Shown here piece by piece: positions 23,047-35,261 of a stretch of DNA of 64,000 nt; position 1 is the stretch's first letter, and the number at the start of each line of letters is the position of its first letter. A program made the translations under genes and the position numbers. The notes under the pieces were generated by a model. It was given only the letters and a program-made list of their open reading frames with translations, was not told where the DNA came from and ran no database searches. This stretch comes from Charina bottae (taxonomy: Eukaryota > Chordata > Lepidosauria > Squamata > Charinaidae): assembly GCA_023362775.1 (NCBI GenBank), contig JALMGJ010000002.1, positions 109,485,981 to 109,549,980 of the forward strand. The letters are read 5' to 3'.

Positions 23047-24011
23047 GTCAACAGATGTGCATACTGTATTCTTTATTTTCAATGAAAACAAATAGTTATC
23101 CAAATAATATTCTTCAAATAAGTACATTCACCACAGATTTTTTACAAAATGGTAACAAATTATGTCCAAATCAGATCTGAGATCAAACTAACAAATAAGG
23201 GAAAGATTTTGAAATTATTTTTAAACCCTGAATAATAGCTCTGCTTTGGGTTGCATGTCCAAGACAGAAGGAGACATGGAATGAAGGACTTGGAAACACT
23301 TCAAGTCACTGCCCAACTGAGATACATTGGGGAATGTTTTTCTGAAATGTGTTTCTCTGCAACCTTTGGTGGGATCCAGCCTATTTTCAAACTCAGTTTT
23401 TCTTTTGTCAGCTTCAAATTTCATCCCACTTGGTTCATTTTTGGAAGATGTACCATGCTAATGAATAGACAGAATTCTGAACTTTTTAAAACAATTTATT
23501 TACAACATTCATTGAGTTGGAAATAATTCTTTAAAATACCCTCATCTTTACAGTAGATGCCAATGAATGAACGCTTTCATCAGTGTCATTTTGAAACTAT
23601 TTTTCTTTCTTTCCCAGCTTCTCTTCCCACTCCTAGCACCAAATTTTGTCCAGTTTGTTAAGTTTTCAGAGATGATATACAGTGTCCCAAAACCCTTTAC
23701 ATATTTTTTCAACTTTTTTATTGAGATAGAATAAAAAGAGAAGCATATTGACCCGATTTCTATGTCTTCCCCATAGAAGACATAGTTTCTACAGTATATG
23801 TTCCCCATTTATTTTCTTTTTCTGAATGTCCTGAAAACAGTGACATGAGAAATTCTATCCCTAGCCATAGTAATTAAACAAGAATAGTTATGTGGTCACA
23901 AAACTCACTTTCTTTTCTGACATACTGCTAATCTGTGACATCAAAAGCTGGTGGTTTAGTATAACTGTCCAGAAAGTTTTCTGGGAGCCACAGTGTACTG
24001 ATAATACATCA
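23047..24011. other. no gene seen
   Basis: No gene. A short hairpin, ctatgtcttc/gaagacatag with a 6-nt loop, lies at about 23760-23786. Confidence 0.5.
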
Positions 24012-24019
24012 GTGTAAGG

Positions 24020-24282
24020 CATAGCTTTCCAAACTGTGTGTCGCGACACAGTACAGTGTTGCCTGCGGTGTGCAGGTGTGTCATGCGAAAACCCGGAAGT
24101 GCTGATGGTGCGCTGCTGCCGCCACACACATTAGCGTGCGCAGCAGCGGGGGTGGTGGGGGATCAGTGCTTCCGGGTTTCGCGCAACACACCTGCACACC
24201 GCCGCTGTGCATGCCACTGCCGCTGCACTGCCACCGCCGCCATTGGTGTGTGTCACCAACAGGAAAAGTTTGGAAAGCTCTG
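24020..24282. mobile_element. hAT-type MITE, copy 2
   Basis: Begins CATAGCTTTCCAAACTGTG and ends AAGTTTGGAAAGCTCTG. It is flanked by a perfect 8-bp duplication gtgtaagg (24012-24019 and 24283-24290). The GC-rich interior is itself folded: cgaaaacccggaagtgctga returns inverted as tcagtgcttccgggtttcgc. No coding capacity. Same family as the copies at 4387, 35974 and 40977. Confidence 0.88.
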
Positions 24283-24416
24283 GTGTAAGGTATGCAGTAG
24301 TCAGCCAAAATTCCTCTTTCATGATGGCAGAAAGTCCTTCAACTAAGAGATAAGTACAAGTATTTATTCCTTACTTTTTGCCCACAATGGACTTCGACTT
24401 GGTGAACTTTTTTTAT

Positions 24417-24975
24417 GATAGGATGTACGCTGGCTTATAGGGAAAAAATCAAGGCTTGAGAATAAACCAGACAAAGTGCAGCGTTTAGGGCTAAAAGTGT
24501 TTACTTGTAGCATAAGGCAATAAATGCATATATAGCTAAGGCAATAAATGCAAATGTTACATTATTGCAATAAGGAAAAACAAAAACAAACTTATAAGCA
24601 GAGATCCGTGTATTGATCCCAGGGCCAGAGCTCATGCCACGGCCTATACCCAAAGCCAGGCATAACTACGCACTGCCCAGTCCGCAGAAGTAGAATACAC
24701 GTGAAGAACTACATGGCTAAAGACACAAAACTTCAAGAAGCATAGAACACCATTTTGCATGGTTAGATATTCAGTTCTTCCAGCTTTCTGATTGGCTGGA
24801 AGTTAGGTGTGACACACACCAGGCCTTTGTGTAGGCCATAGCACAAGGTGGCAGTGCTGCATCTAAGCAAGCACGTGATCTCCCCCTTCCCTTGCAAGGC
24901 ATCTCACAGAGGGAATCAGGGGGACTTGTTCTCATGGGAAGTTCCCATTGCTTGTGTGGGCACTAGCCATAACAA
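24417..24975 (-). mobile_element. possible solo LTR
   Basis: The block could run TGTTATGG...CGTACA on the minus strand. It has an inverted CCAAT box (ccagccaatcag, about 24785-24800), a TATA-like cttataag (about 24590) and a region reading tttgtctggtttattctca near the downstream end. These resemble a retroviral-type promoter, but no flanking duplication or second copy was seen. It may be unique DNA. Confidence 0.28.
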
Positions 24976-25259
24976 GACAGCACATGGTACCTTCTCGCTT
25001 CATATCTAATGAAGAGATGTAAACAAAGCCATTCAAAGTTATGGGAAGGCCTTTTTGTTATCTAGCCACCTGGCATTACGTCATCATGAGAAGCTTTTCT
25101 CCGTACAGAAAATATTTGCCAATTTCATACGGGAAATCTGACATTTTAATGCTTGGAAGAACAATGAGAGATAAGTGGTAGCAGAAGTAAGCAGATCCTG
25201 AGAATGGTGACTTCATGTACAGCAGTTTGTTTCTTTGTTGTTTGTTCTATGCCCCAACT

Positions 25260-25790
25260 TTCTGTTCTGGTGAACACTCAAGACAGATAACAAAACAGAA
25301 AATAAAAAGTTAAAAATACAAATTACAATTAACTATAAACTAAGTGCTGGAATCATCTACAGTTAAAAGCCTGGTGAAAGATCTGCATCTTTACCATTTT
25401 GCTAAGCATTAAGAGGGTGGGGGCCAAATGCAGCTTCCAAGGGAGTGGCCTTCACAGCTTAGGTGCCATACAGGAGAAGACCCTCTCCTCCAATCCAGAA
25501 GAAATAGCCTCTGACAGTATCATCTTCAAGAGGGTCTCTCTTGCCAATCTTAACAATCCAGTAAGTTCATAATGGGAAAGGCAGTCCTTTAGTTTGCCTT
25601 AATTCATTTAGGTCAAAACCAAAACCATTTGCCCAGTAAGCAGTTGGGAACCAATGCTGAGCTTCCAAAATAGGTTTCATATGATCCCTGACTCTTGCAG
25701 CAGACAGCAGCCTGGTGGCTACATTTTGCATCAATTGAAACTTCTGCACACTCTTTCTATGGTAGTCCAATGTAACGAAGATACCCAATT
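25260..25790 (-). pseudogene. L2/CR1-group LINE, ORF2 C-terminus and 3' region
   Basis: Minus-strand codons KSVQKFQLMQNVATRLLSAA and HMKPILEAQHWFPTAYW (within 25567-25788) match the block that follows the RT core in L2-type LINEs (KLQLVQNAAARLLTG...HIxPxLxxLHWLPV). The rest continues, decayed, towards 25260. No catalytic residues remain. Confidence 0.65.
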
Positions 25791-26711
25791 AGAGGCTCAG
25801 TAAAGTATGTATGTGAATATATGACTCTATATTTCAGAAATAATTTTCCTGTGGATTGTAGTCATCCATCTAATACTTGGCTATTAAATTATGCTGAAAG
25901 ATAAAACATAATTATTTCAGTTCTGCAGTATATTATAACCTACTATTCTCTTACCTCAGAATCCAACTCACACTATGTGAGAACTGTGTTTTGGTTGTCT
26001 AATTCATAACAAATTTAAAAACATCACTGATGGAATGGGTACTCTTTATAGCCATTGCTGCTGCAGAAAATCCAATGCTGTGATTCAGAGCTCCTGTTCT
26101 AGCAACGAACAAATCCTAAAAAATGTCTACCACCAGGTTTGGCTAGCATCACACTTTGGATCAAAATTCGTTATTGTTGTTTTATATCATTAGATATAAG
26201 ATCCAGAGTTTGGTTTTACACCTCTGTTCAGTTCTATGTATTGTTGTACAATACAAGAAAGCCTTGGTGTGTTATGGCTACCTAGAATTGCTGGAGGGAA
26301 TGCACAGTTCTTCTGGTGGGATAGCCTGTCCCAACTTCCAAACCAACTGCACTGTAATGACAGAAGCATTTGCCCAGTTATCCCAGTAAATTGTTTTACC
26401 CTTCTCTGCAGCTATCATTTTAAATTCTAGTAGTTCTATGCAGAACTACTGTACATATTCCTCTCACTAAGAATGCTAGACAATGTATCATAAATAACAT
26501 ATGGAAGGGAGAGGTAAGTTATGTGCCTATCATTTCCAAGTCATTTTAGAAGCTGCCTTCAAAGTAATATCCCCTACAATAAATTCAAGGACAAACTAAA
26601 GTTTCTATTTCCTTGGCCAAGAGCAAAATGTTATACTTGACCAGTACCAGTCAATTCACTGTGTAAAGCAAAGTTGTTCCTAAGTTTAAAAGCTATATTG
26701 GTTCTAAATGT
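25791..26711. other. no gene seen
   Basis: No gene. A small hairpin, agtagttct/agaactact, is at about 26428-26450. Confidence 0.5.
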
Positions 26712-27040
26712 TTACTGTCAGTTAGATAATAAGACGCCAGGCTTGTCGATCAGAAGATCGCAAGTTTGGAGGTTCGAATCCCTAGTCCCATGTGACGGAG
26801 TGAGCTCCCGCACTAGCTCCAGCTCTTGCCAACCTAGCAATTCGAAAGCATGCAAATGCAAGTAGATAAATAGGTACCACTTCGGTGGGAAGGTAACAGC
26901 GTTCTGCATCATGCTGGCCACATGACTGTGGAAGGGTCTTCGGACAACGCTGGCTCTTCGGCTAACAAACGGAGATGAGCACCGGCCCCTAGAGTCGGAC
27001 ACGACTGCACAAATGTGCGGGGGGAACCTTTACCTTATGC
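26712..27040 (+). mobile_element. tRNA-derived SINE with BovB-like tail, copy 2
   Basis: Shares the full body with the copies at 16320-16623 and 46024-46344: gccaggcttgtcgatcagaa, B box ggttcgaatcc (26771-26781), aaagcatgcaaatgcaagta, ggctcttcggctaacaaacg, and the BovB-like end agagtcggacacgactgcac. The A-box end is degenerate. No clear flanking duplication. Confidence 0.82.
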
Positions 27041-27554
27041 ACTTCTATTTTTCTTACACGGAATTTATCTTTTAAATGAAACCTCCTGAGCATCTTGTTT
27101 GGACTCCAATTATAAATTGCATACTCATAGGAGAAAAAAGTCTTTGAATATTCATGGAACCAAATACTAAAAATGCATATCATATTCATTCCTGAATACA
27201 AATCAGCATAGAGCAAATATAAATCTGGATGCTTTCATTTCTTCATTCACTGTTTGGGAGGTTAATATGACATTGAAATATTTTTGCCATGCAAATATTT
27301 AGCACTGGCTGTTTCATCCTGTTCAATATGGTCCATTAATTAAATGCCACAACAGTTTAATAGTATACAGTGATAACACAAATAGGGAATGCTATTACTA
27401 TTTAATATTGTCAAGCCCCTTAACAATTTGCTATGATATAATTTTACATACATTGGCCCTGACATCATTTATAATTAAAAGATCAACCACCAAAAATGTG
27501 TACAGCTGAGAAATATGTTGAAAGGCTATCATAAGAAGAGAGCTGTGTTAGTTG
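27041..27554. other. AT-rich sequence, no gene seen
   Basis: No feature recognised. Confidence 0.5.
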
Positions 27555-27690
27555 CCCAAAGCCCAAAGTCAGAAAGAGTCTGGAAGCATTTTCTAAGACT
27601 AACAAATTTTATTACAGGGCATAAGCTTTTGTGAGCTGCAGCTCACTGCATCAAATGCATGGAATAGCTTCACCGATATTAACTCTTTCT
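27555..27690 (-). mobile_element. amniote repeat end, probably Penelope-like terminal sequence
   Basis: On the minus strand it reads gatgcagtgagctgcagctc, acaaaagcttatgccctgta and ataaaatttgttagtctt. This matches the widespread reptile repeat block gatgaagtgggctgtagccc...cgaaagcttatgctcaaataaatttgttagtct. I place it with Penelope-like element ends by analogy with the gaagatgttgcc...gaaacgtctgca block at 10006 and 11463; the family name is from memory and uncertain. Confidence 0.5.
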
Positions 27691-27870
27691 GATTTTCGGA
27701 AGGCGATGAATGTAAGGATAAGCTATAAGTACCAAAACAAAACAAAAAATGTAGACTCTGGAAATCAACAAAAGATTCAAACAACATGGATATGAAAATA
27801 GGGAGGAAATGGTCTTGAGGGACTGATTTGTATAATAACTTTAGCCCTGTGGTTAGACACGAATTCCTAC

Positions 27871-27872
27871 AT

Positions 27873-27907
<35 letters not shown>

Positions 27908-27955
27908 TGAAATTTATAAACTGTCTCAAACTCAGAGACTCTAGATGGTGTATAA
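27871..27955 (-). mobile_element. (TTTA)n tract with degraded CR1-group LINE 3' end
   Basis: About nine to ten TTTA units are followed by a weak match to the inverted LINE ending (aaactgtctcaaactcagagactct in place of aaccgcccagagtct). Confidence 0.5.
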
Positions 27956-28020
27956 GAACAACAGTGACATTGCCAGTGCAACATTTAACTTTGGCCTAGT
28001 GGGAACTGTTGGACAGTAGC

Positions 28021-28058
<38 letters not shown>
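28021..28058 (+). repeat. (ATC)n microsatellite
   Basis: About twelve uninterrupted tandem ATC units. Confidence 0.92.
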
Positions 28059-28059
<1 letters not shown>

Positions 28060-28329
28060 CATAAATTCATTATGGCCACCCACTCCCATAGACTCTAGTT
28101 GATCACATAAGTCAGTTAACTTTTTCAAGGCATTTCAGATGTTCCCAGATGCATAGTCAAATCAACTAGCTTGAAACAGAGATATCACTGAAATATGAAA
28201 TTCCAATATGTTCATTCCCTCCCAACCTGCTATCATTGGACGAAATAAAACAAGTTCTAGAGGAATAATTCAGTTACAAAATGACAAGCTCCACCTCTTC
28301 CCTCTTATCTATCTGGCATTATGGGCAGT

Positions 28330-30035
28330 TTGAGTGGAAGGTTTATCCATTTGGGCTAACAAAATAGCATTCTTCTGTGAGATCAAGATAGATCTGAAGC
28401 TTCAACACCAGTGTGCTTTGGTTCAAACTAGAAAGGGAGGAAGAATTGCACCAGATGCTAAAAATATCCATTTCTGTTCAGAAATTCAAATGAATGTATA
28501 TAACAACACTGTAGAAAGGTTCTGGATTAAAATAAGTTGAGGAACAAATAAAAGCAATGCCACTGTTTTTGTCCACTATTGTCTACCCAACCAAGGAGAA
28601 GATATCGATAATTACTTCCAAAAGTAAATTGCAAATCCTTCAAACAGGCATGAAGTCATAATCATGGGAGACTTTAATTACTCCAATATTTGTTGGAAGA
28701 CAAGCTCTGCCAAGCATGGTTCTTCCAAAAAATCCTGACCTGTCTTGTTGACAACTTCTATGAAAGGCACAAAAGGATCAGCTGTCTTCACTTACAATAA
28801 TACTAATCAGTAGAGAAAACTTAGTTGAGTGGGTGGAATAGTAGGGATATCAGGGTAAAGTGATGATTAACAATGTGCAAAATTAGTTGATATAGAAATG
28901 GATCATTCAGGAAAACTGAATGGTTTCTGTTAGTAAAGCCTCTGAGCCACACATGGAAAATGATAGCAGATAACAAAGAAAAGAGAAAATTACTCAACTT
29001 CTATTTTGATTCAATCTTCTATAATAAAAACAACAAAACGTCTTTCACAACAAAATTGTGAAGAACAGAATGAAGGAGCTGGACTGACAATTGGGACTGA
29101 TACAAAGGTCATCAGGGAATGGTTCTTTACTTTGAGTTTAAATCTCCAGGACCAGATAAATGCCATCCTAGGTACGGAAGGGATGGATGGAGGGATGGAT
29201 GGACCCTTATGGATTATTTTTGAGAAATCCAGAAAACTAGTGAATGACTGGAGGAGAGTGAATGACTCCATCTTCAAAAGAAGAAATATAAAAGATACAG
29301 CAAACTATAGAACAGTCATTCTGACATGGCTACCTAAAAATCCTACAACAGATCATATAGAGAACATTCTTAAGCACCTTGAAAATGATGCAGTAATTAT
29401 CAGGATGCTGCATAGATTTGTCAAAAACAAATGTTGCTAAACTAAATAAACATTTTTATCAGCTAATTTGCTTCATAGATTATGGGAATGCTATAGACAT
29501 AATATACTTTCACTTCAGTAATACATTTGACCAAGTACTCTCTATCATGCAGACTAGCAAGCTAGTTACTGTAAGTGTGGTCTGAATGATAGGACAATTC
29601 AATGGATTATCCTGAAAATAATTGTTCTCAAAGTGTGCTCAACAATGGTTCCTCATCAAAATGGAGAGAGGTATAAAATGAGAGAGCACAAAGAACAGGA
29701 CTCATCAATGTTTTTATTAATGATATAGATAAAGGGCAGGAGGGAATGCTTATCAGGTTTGCAGATGACACACAATTAGATGGGATAGCTAATATCTTAG
29801 AAGACAGCACTAAAATTCAAAGCAACCTTTATAGGCTTAAGAAATCCATTGAAATGAAATGTAACAGGGACAAGTACAAAATTCTTCACTTGGGGGAAAA
29901 AGATCAAATATACAGGTGTATATTATTACAGTCTCTGCTTGACAGGAAGCAGTCATCAAGTCCCTCAGAATGGACAATCAGCAGCATAAGAATCAGCAAC
30001 CATAAAAAAGGAGTTATATAATAAAAGAGCCATAA
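28330..30035 (+). pseudogene. decayed CR1 LINE with endonuclease and RT remnants
   Basis: Remnants lie in the order expected for CR1 ORF2. Near 28430-28540 are RKGGRIAPD and VERFWIKI (endonuclease). VIIMGDFNYSNICW follows at about 28656-28697, the endonuclease GDFN motif, with the catalytic Asp position kept. Open frame 29006-29440 carries WRRVNDSIFKRR...NYRTV, matching the RT segment DWRxANVxPIxKKGxxxxxxNYRPV. Open frame 29746-30021 carries RFADDTQLDGIANILEDS, the RT active-site FADD box, then HLGEKDQIYRC. Frames are broken by several stops and shifts, the 5' end is missing and the 3' end stops at a (AAAT)n-like run. It cannot make protein. Confidence 0.78.
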
Positions 30036-30059
30036 ATAAATACATAAATAAATGACAGG

Positions 30060-32600
30060 AACCAAATTACACCATGTTGAAACCCAAACTAGCCTAGGAA
30101 GTTGACCACATAGCCAGCATTAAATAATCTGATAGGAGCTCTCAAAACAGCCTCTCTTATGGTCTCAGTAGGATTTAGATTTAGCACAGATTCAGTCAGG
30201 TTGACAGATGCTCACCAGGCCTCCGCCAGTGTAGCTACTGATGACTGAGGAATTTTTTATCCTTGTTTCCTGTTCACTCACCTGGAGGAGCTCCCACACT
30301 GTTAGAGCAAATTTCCAGATGATTGCATGTGGCAAGAGAATCTGATCAATTTTACTAATGTTTGTTCTGGTGCCAGAAGAACAGTATTTGATGCAACCAT
30401 ACTGTCAAAAAAGGATATCAGTGAGAAATGCTCTGAGTCTTCCAGCCCGTGCTGTATTTTTTCCTAACAATTCTCATCATGCCTGATGAAAGAGAAATTG
30501 TTTTCACAGTTTTTTCAAAGGAAATCTCCATTTGCACTTCTTCAAGTATAAGGTGATGAAGGTGTGTGTGTGAATGTCTTCTCTTTCATCACACAATCAT
30601 GTTTTCAGTGGTGTGCTGGCTCTCTGGCTTTAATAGAAGCCTCCTCTTCACAGGGAGAGTTTGACATCTCATTGCTCCTACAGTATCTACAGTACAGTAC
30701 AGCTTTCATTCTTATTAAATAATCTGTGTAAATATTGTCTCCTGATGCAAGAAGCAAGTTGCTGATTTGTCATCAAACATATTTATCTTTCAGTTTCAGC
30801 TAAAAACTACTTACACTCAATAACATTTCATTTCAATATTACTAAATGATTTATTGGAAAACTCCTGTAGTATTGCAAATGTCGGGTAAAGGTTAATTTC
30901 AAAATACAGTGTAATGTGACATAAAACACTTTAGTGTGGCATGATGATTATTAAAGTGATTTTTCTAGGGAAGCAAATTGAATTAGTTATAATTTAGCAT
31001 GTTAAATGTAAAAGTTGATCTCAGCTATATTCATGTTATAATGTGGTTAAAGGAGAAATTGGCTTTGTAGATTTCTTTATTTGACAGGAAAAGCATGTGA
31101 TATGTACAAGCCTTAATTTGTACAAGCACATGTGAACAGTATAGAAAACAAATCAGGACATGTTTGGAATAAATTTATGAATTGCTGAAAACATTTACAA
31201 ACTGGCTGCATCTTTTCTGACTCATCCCAAGCCAAAGAATAATTGTGTAATAAAAATCATCAGTACAGTAAAAAGGCCAAAGAACACAAAAAAGGAAGTA
31301 TACTGTATATGCACAAACACTAAAAACTACTAAAGTACACTAGAAAAAAACATGAGAATTCTAGAAACACTAAGATCCTAGAAGATATATCTATATCTAC
31401 ATACATGCACACGCACACGCACAGAAACATACACACACACAGAAACATAAACACACACACAGAGACACACAGGTCCATACAGTGCAAAAGGGGCAATCCT
31501 CTTTCATAATTCCCCCAAAGACCATTGGAGAGTGGGCCAAATACCACAACAACTGTGCTAGTTAGAAGGGCATTTTGAATACCGTTTAAACTGCTGTTTT
31601 TTAAGTTTGAAACTTAGAGTCGGGAGACTGGGCTTTTTTTAGCACTGAATTACAATTGCCAGCATTTTCAATATTATACATGCTGGCAGTGAGTACTCCT
31701 ACAGACAAGGAGTACAGAAATAGAGGTCACTCTCTCCTAATTTCAAATTTACAAATTAAGCATGATCCTTTCAATTGGACTCAGAAAACACCAATAGCTA
31801 ATGGTATGGGAACAAACTTTTACTGAATTCTTCGATCCTCAGTTTCTTGTGGATGTATCAGCATTGCTCTACATTTCATAGACACACACCTAAGAAAGTG
31901 GATCTATGGAGTGTAAAACCATAAGGACTCATCCTTGGGTTCCAGGAGAAAATTATGAATATGCAGTCAGTGTGGAATGAACATATTTCCTCCTACATCA
32001 ATTTACATGCCACTCTGTACTCCCCTCCTGAAGTTAATCTTTGTGCAGGTGAAAAGGATACAACATGCATAATACCTAAATGGTTCCCTTTACCGTCACC
32101 TACAAGTGGTCTCCCACAGGGCCCCCATCTGAAATGTTTTAACATTCTAAATATAGTTCTAATTTGCATCCAAATGAAGATCTTTGGCACTGAGAATAAA
32201 TAAATCAAGAGTGTCCTTTTTTAAAAAAAATATTACTTTTGATTTTGAGCTGATTACTGATTAGTCAATTAGCCAGATTTTTTGATCTTTCATGATAAGA
32301 CTTTGCATAAAAGAATATGCCCATTTTGGCCAATTTCCACTTAGCTGCACTGTTTGCAGGTAGCTGATATGATGATCTTTATCTCTTTATCTCTTTTAAA
32401 TGAACTGTGAACATCCCAAAATGAGCAATAATGGCACAATACATTATTATTAGTTTAAAATAGAAACAGTGCTGTAGATTTCATTCTTTGCAGAGCAACA
32501 ATCTGTGTAATGTCCTATACTATGAAACTAAAACTTTATAATGTTGCAAATGAACTGTGCATTGTAGGATCATCATGACTTGAGAAAAGGAACTGATAAT
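30060..32600. other. AT-rich sequence, no gene seen
   Basis: No coding or RNA gene recognised. Contents noted: a (CA)n-rich stretch at about 31403-31470; two adjacent hairpins at 31657-31688 and 31693-31715; and unusually homogeneous, homeodomain-site-rich AT sequence at 30780-31130 and 32230-32540. Confidence 0.5.
31403..31470 (-). repeat. (CA)n-rich imperfect microsatellite
   Basis: Interspersed acacgcacacgcacagaaacatacacac units. It produces a Cys/Val-rich minus-strand frame that is not a gene. Confidence 0.8.
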
Positions 32601-32618
32601 AAGAATAGTTTGGGATTT

Positions 32619-32690
32619 ATTATTACTTTACTAACATTTCATTCATATTCTGCCTTTCCCCTCAAGGAAGTGTTCCAACTAGAAAAACAA
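32619..32690 (-). mobile_element. degraded SINE/LINE 3' end
   Basis: It reads tattctgcctttcccctcaaggaag, the inverted form of the cttggggagaaaggc.gaata ending of squamate SINEs. Only the end remains. Confidence 0.35.
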
Positions 32691-32699
32691 TAAAATGAA

Positions 32700-33300
32700 A
32701 CATTAGAGTTAATGAAGTAAAATAGAACAGTAGGAAAGGAAACAGCACCCACCATATTAAAACTACTTCAGTAGTAAATACGTTTAGGACTAAACTGGAT
32801 CACAGATACATTGTTTGCCATTCTGCGGTAGCATCTCATTTTATTGTGGCCTAATCTAGATCAGAAATCACTGCATTTACGGAGCAGAACATGTAACAGG
32901 TTAAAAAAAATCATTCATGTCAGAGGAATTTACTTGTTCTTTTTCTTTTGAAAAAAGGGAAGGTAGGGCTATTACATTCTCTTTCTCTTTCTCTCTCTGT
33001 GCCTGATGATCTCGGTTCAGATTAGGCAACCACATGCTTACCATGAGGTAAACAAACTTACTTAAAAACAGCTAAGACACGGGACCATTTAAAATTAAAA
33101 TTAAGTTTACCAGGAAATCCTTGGGGGGAAAGTTCTATCTTAACATATTAAGAAGGGATTGGTTTGAAAAAAAATCAGTGAGTGAACAGAAAGATGGGTA
33201 AATATTACTTCTTTACATGAAAATATTGCACCCTCAACAGGCCTGGAGGGTGGTTGTCAATAAAAAAAAAACACCAGTGCCATATTAGACCCTGCCTTCA
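32700..33300. other. no gene seen
   Basis: No feature recognised. Confidence 0.5.
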
Positions 33301-33328
33301 GTGCTCCCTTTGAACCAGGCATTAGATG

Positions 33329-33400
33329 TTAACTGCCCAGAGTCTACTGTGGTGGAGATGGGCAGTGATAAATTCGAATAATAAATAAAACAAAATAAAA
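33329..33400 (+). mobile_element. CR1/L2-group LINE 3' end
   Basis: It reads aactgcccagagtctactgt and ggtggagatgggcagtgata followed by an aataaataaaa tail, the common squamate LINE ending. Confidence 0.75.
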
Positions 33401-34110
33401 AAATTCTTGTTCCTGCTGCAGTAGTTTCAATTGCTTTTAATTCCATAGGCAGTATCAATTGCTCTGGAAATTTACTTCCTTCTTGGCAAGTGCCAGAGAA
33501 ATATGTTTTCTCCCTGGCAGTAGGGTCTGGTACCTCTAGCTGTTTCAATCCAAAGGAGCGGGAAAACATTCTTCACCAAGAGAGCAGACAACGTACAGCA
33601 TCTGACTCTTCCTTCAGTATTGACAGCAATACTGAATTCTATTGGAATAATATTCTGAATAGAATATTTGAAATTCCCTTTGCAAAGATCTAACAAGATG
33701 ATGAGTTTGAACAGTTGGAAAGGAAAAATGAATACTTGCAGAAACAGCATTTGCAATTACAGTATTCTTTACTTACATTTGCATAAACCACCATTCACAT
33801 GCGGAGTTTCACATCCAGAAACCACTTTGATTTGATTTTAATTAGCTTGGAGCCAAAATGGACTTGTAGCATGTAAATGTGGATTACGGTTCATTGTGTT
33901 TTTAATACTTTTGGGAGGGAATAATGGGAAGTCTTTTTTTAAACAAAACAAAAGTACAGAAGTGGTAGGAAATTGTTTGGATTAAAGAAACAACGTGTTG
34001 GTAAATGTTCCATCTTCTATTGCTTCTCTACTAGTCCTTCCAAACCATTTTAAAGAGTAGGGCATTTGAGGAGAAGAACGGCATACATTTTTATATCATG
34101 TAACAACAAA
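33401..34110. other. no gene seen
   Basis: No feature recognised. Confidence 0.5.
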
Positions 34111-34117
34111 TGACAGT

Positions 34118-34330
34118 AGCTGGCCAACCTGGTTTGTGCTTAGAAGCTAAGCAAGCTTTGGCTTAGTTAGGAAGGGAGACATACTGGGCTGTAAGCTAGA
34201 CAGTGTGAAGAAGGCAGTGGAAAACCATTTCTCTATTCTTGCCAAAAAAGCTTCATGGACCTGTCCATGAAGTCACTAGGAGGAAAGCTCAATTGGCAGG
34301 CAACTTTATGTGTCAAATACTTTAGTCCTT
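34118..34330 (+). mobile_element. 5S-rRNA-derived SINE, copy 2
   Basis: Contains gcttagaagctaagcaagct and ttaggaagggagacatactg, matching the 5S rRNA internal control region (ggaagctaagcag...cttggatgggagacc). The 3' part (gaaggcagtggaaaaccatt, cttgccaaaaaagcttcatg, gtccatgaagtcactagg) is the BovB-like tail seen in squamate SINEs; gtccatgaagtcac also occurs at the RTE end at 38390-38430. Old copy. Confidence 0.78.
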
Positions 34331-35250
34331 AATGCTAACATTTTTAATTAAGCTCTTTCTATTATGTGTCTCTCCTCACTACCCATGTTTGCTGATCTGA
34401 AAAAGCCTACAGAAGAAACTGGGGCTGAAACTGGACATGGGAAGGCTGAGAAGCTCTTGGCTATGCCAAAAAGTGGGAATTGATGGAAACAGAGTCACTT
34501 TCAGAACTAATTGCCCTGCACCCATCTCAAGATAATTTCATCATGATTTTCTTCTCTTTTGATTTCTTTTTTCCCTATCAAATGAAATGCAAATGGGCAA
34601 AAACTGCTGAAGCAAGTTTTAGCACAGTGTTTATTTATTTATATTCAGTTTTGGGGTCAGAAGAAAAATACCATTAAAGAGAAGTTTTTTAAAAAGTAAA
34701 AGCTGCAACATTTAGTGCACAGCAAAAGCCAATCTGTGCATAGAACCTTGAAACCTTTTGCAACATTTTAACTGTGCTGAGTTTAGCTTACCCAGATCAT
34801 TATTTATTCTTTTATTCCTTTATAAAATGATCTTGGATGGGGTCCGTAGAGTTTGGTCATTTTTGGAAATGAACCTTAAATAATATTTGCTCGACGTGAT
34901 AACTGGATATGTTTAAGCAGGAATCAAGTATTATGTAACAATTACTTCCACCAGAATTAATAGTTCTTACTTCAGCCTGTTTTCAGCAGGAAATATTATT
35001 GACAAGAGATATGTATGTGTGTGTGAAAGAGAAAGGAGGAGGGGGAGAAAGAGAATGGTGTGTTAAAATATCAACAAAAATTGGGCAATGATTAAAATTA
35101 ACATGGGGTAAAATATAAGTATGCAGGATGAGAAAATTATGTTAAGAATATATAAAGTACAAGATTGAATGATTTCAATCAAAAGTTACAAAAGTGTAAC
35201 TCAAGAGTGGATGTATAGAAAACAAAAGTTAATATTGTTAAAAAATACAT
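34331..35250. other. AT-rich sequence, no gene seen
   Basis: No feature recognised. Confidence 0.5.
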
Positions 35251-35261
35251 TGTTAAAAAAG

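Noticed and set aside
28021..28058. Regular short repeats that might suggest an array
   Set aside because: Plain (ATC)n microsatellite without spacers; no CRISPR-like structure, and the sequence is eukaryotic.
29011..29277. 88-codon minus-strand open frame
   Set aside because: It is a shadow of the CR1 reverse transcriptase remnant on the plus strand.
34140..34190. Possible 5S rRNA gene
   Set aside because: Only the internal promoter region matches, with many substitutions and a SINE tail; it is a SINE, not a 5S gene.
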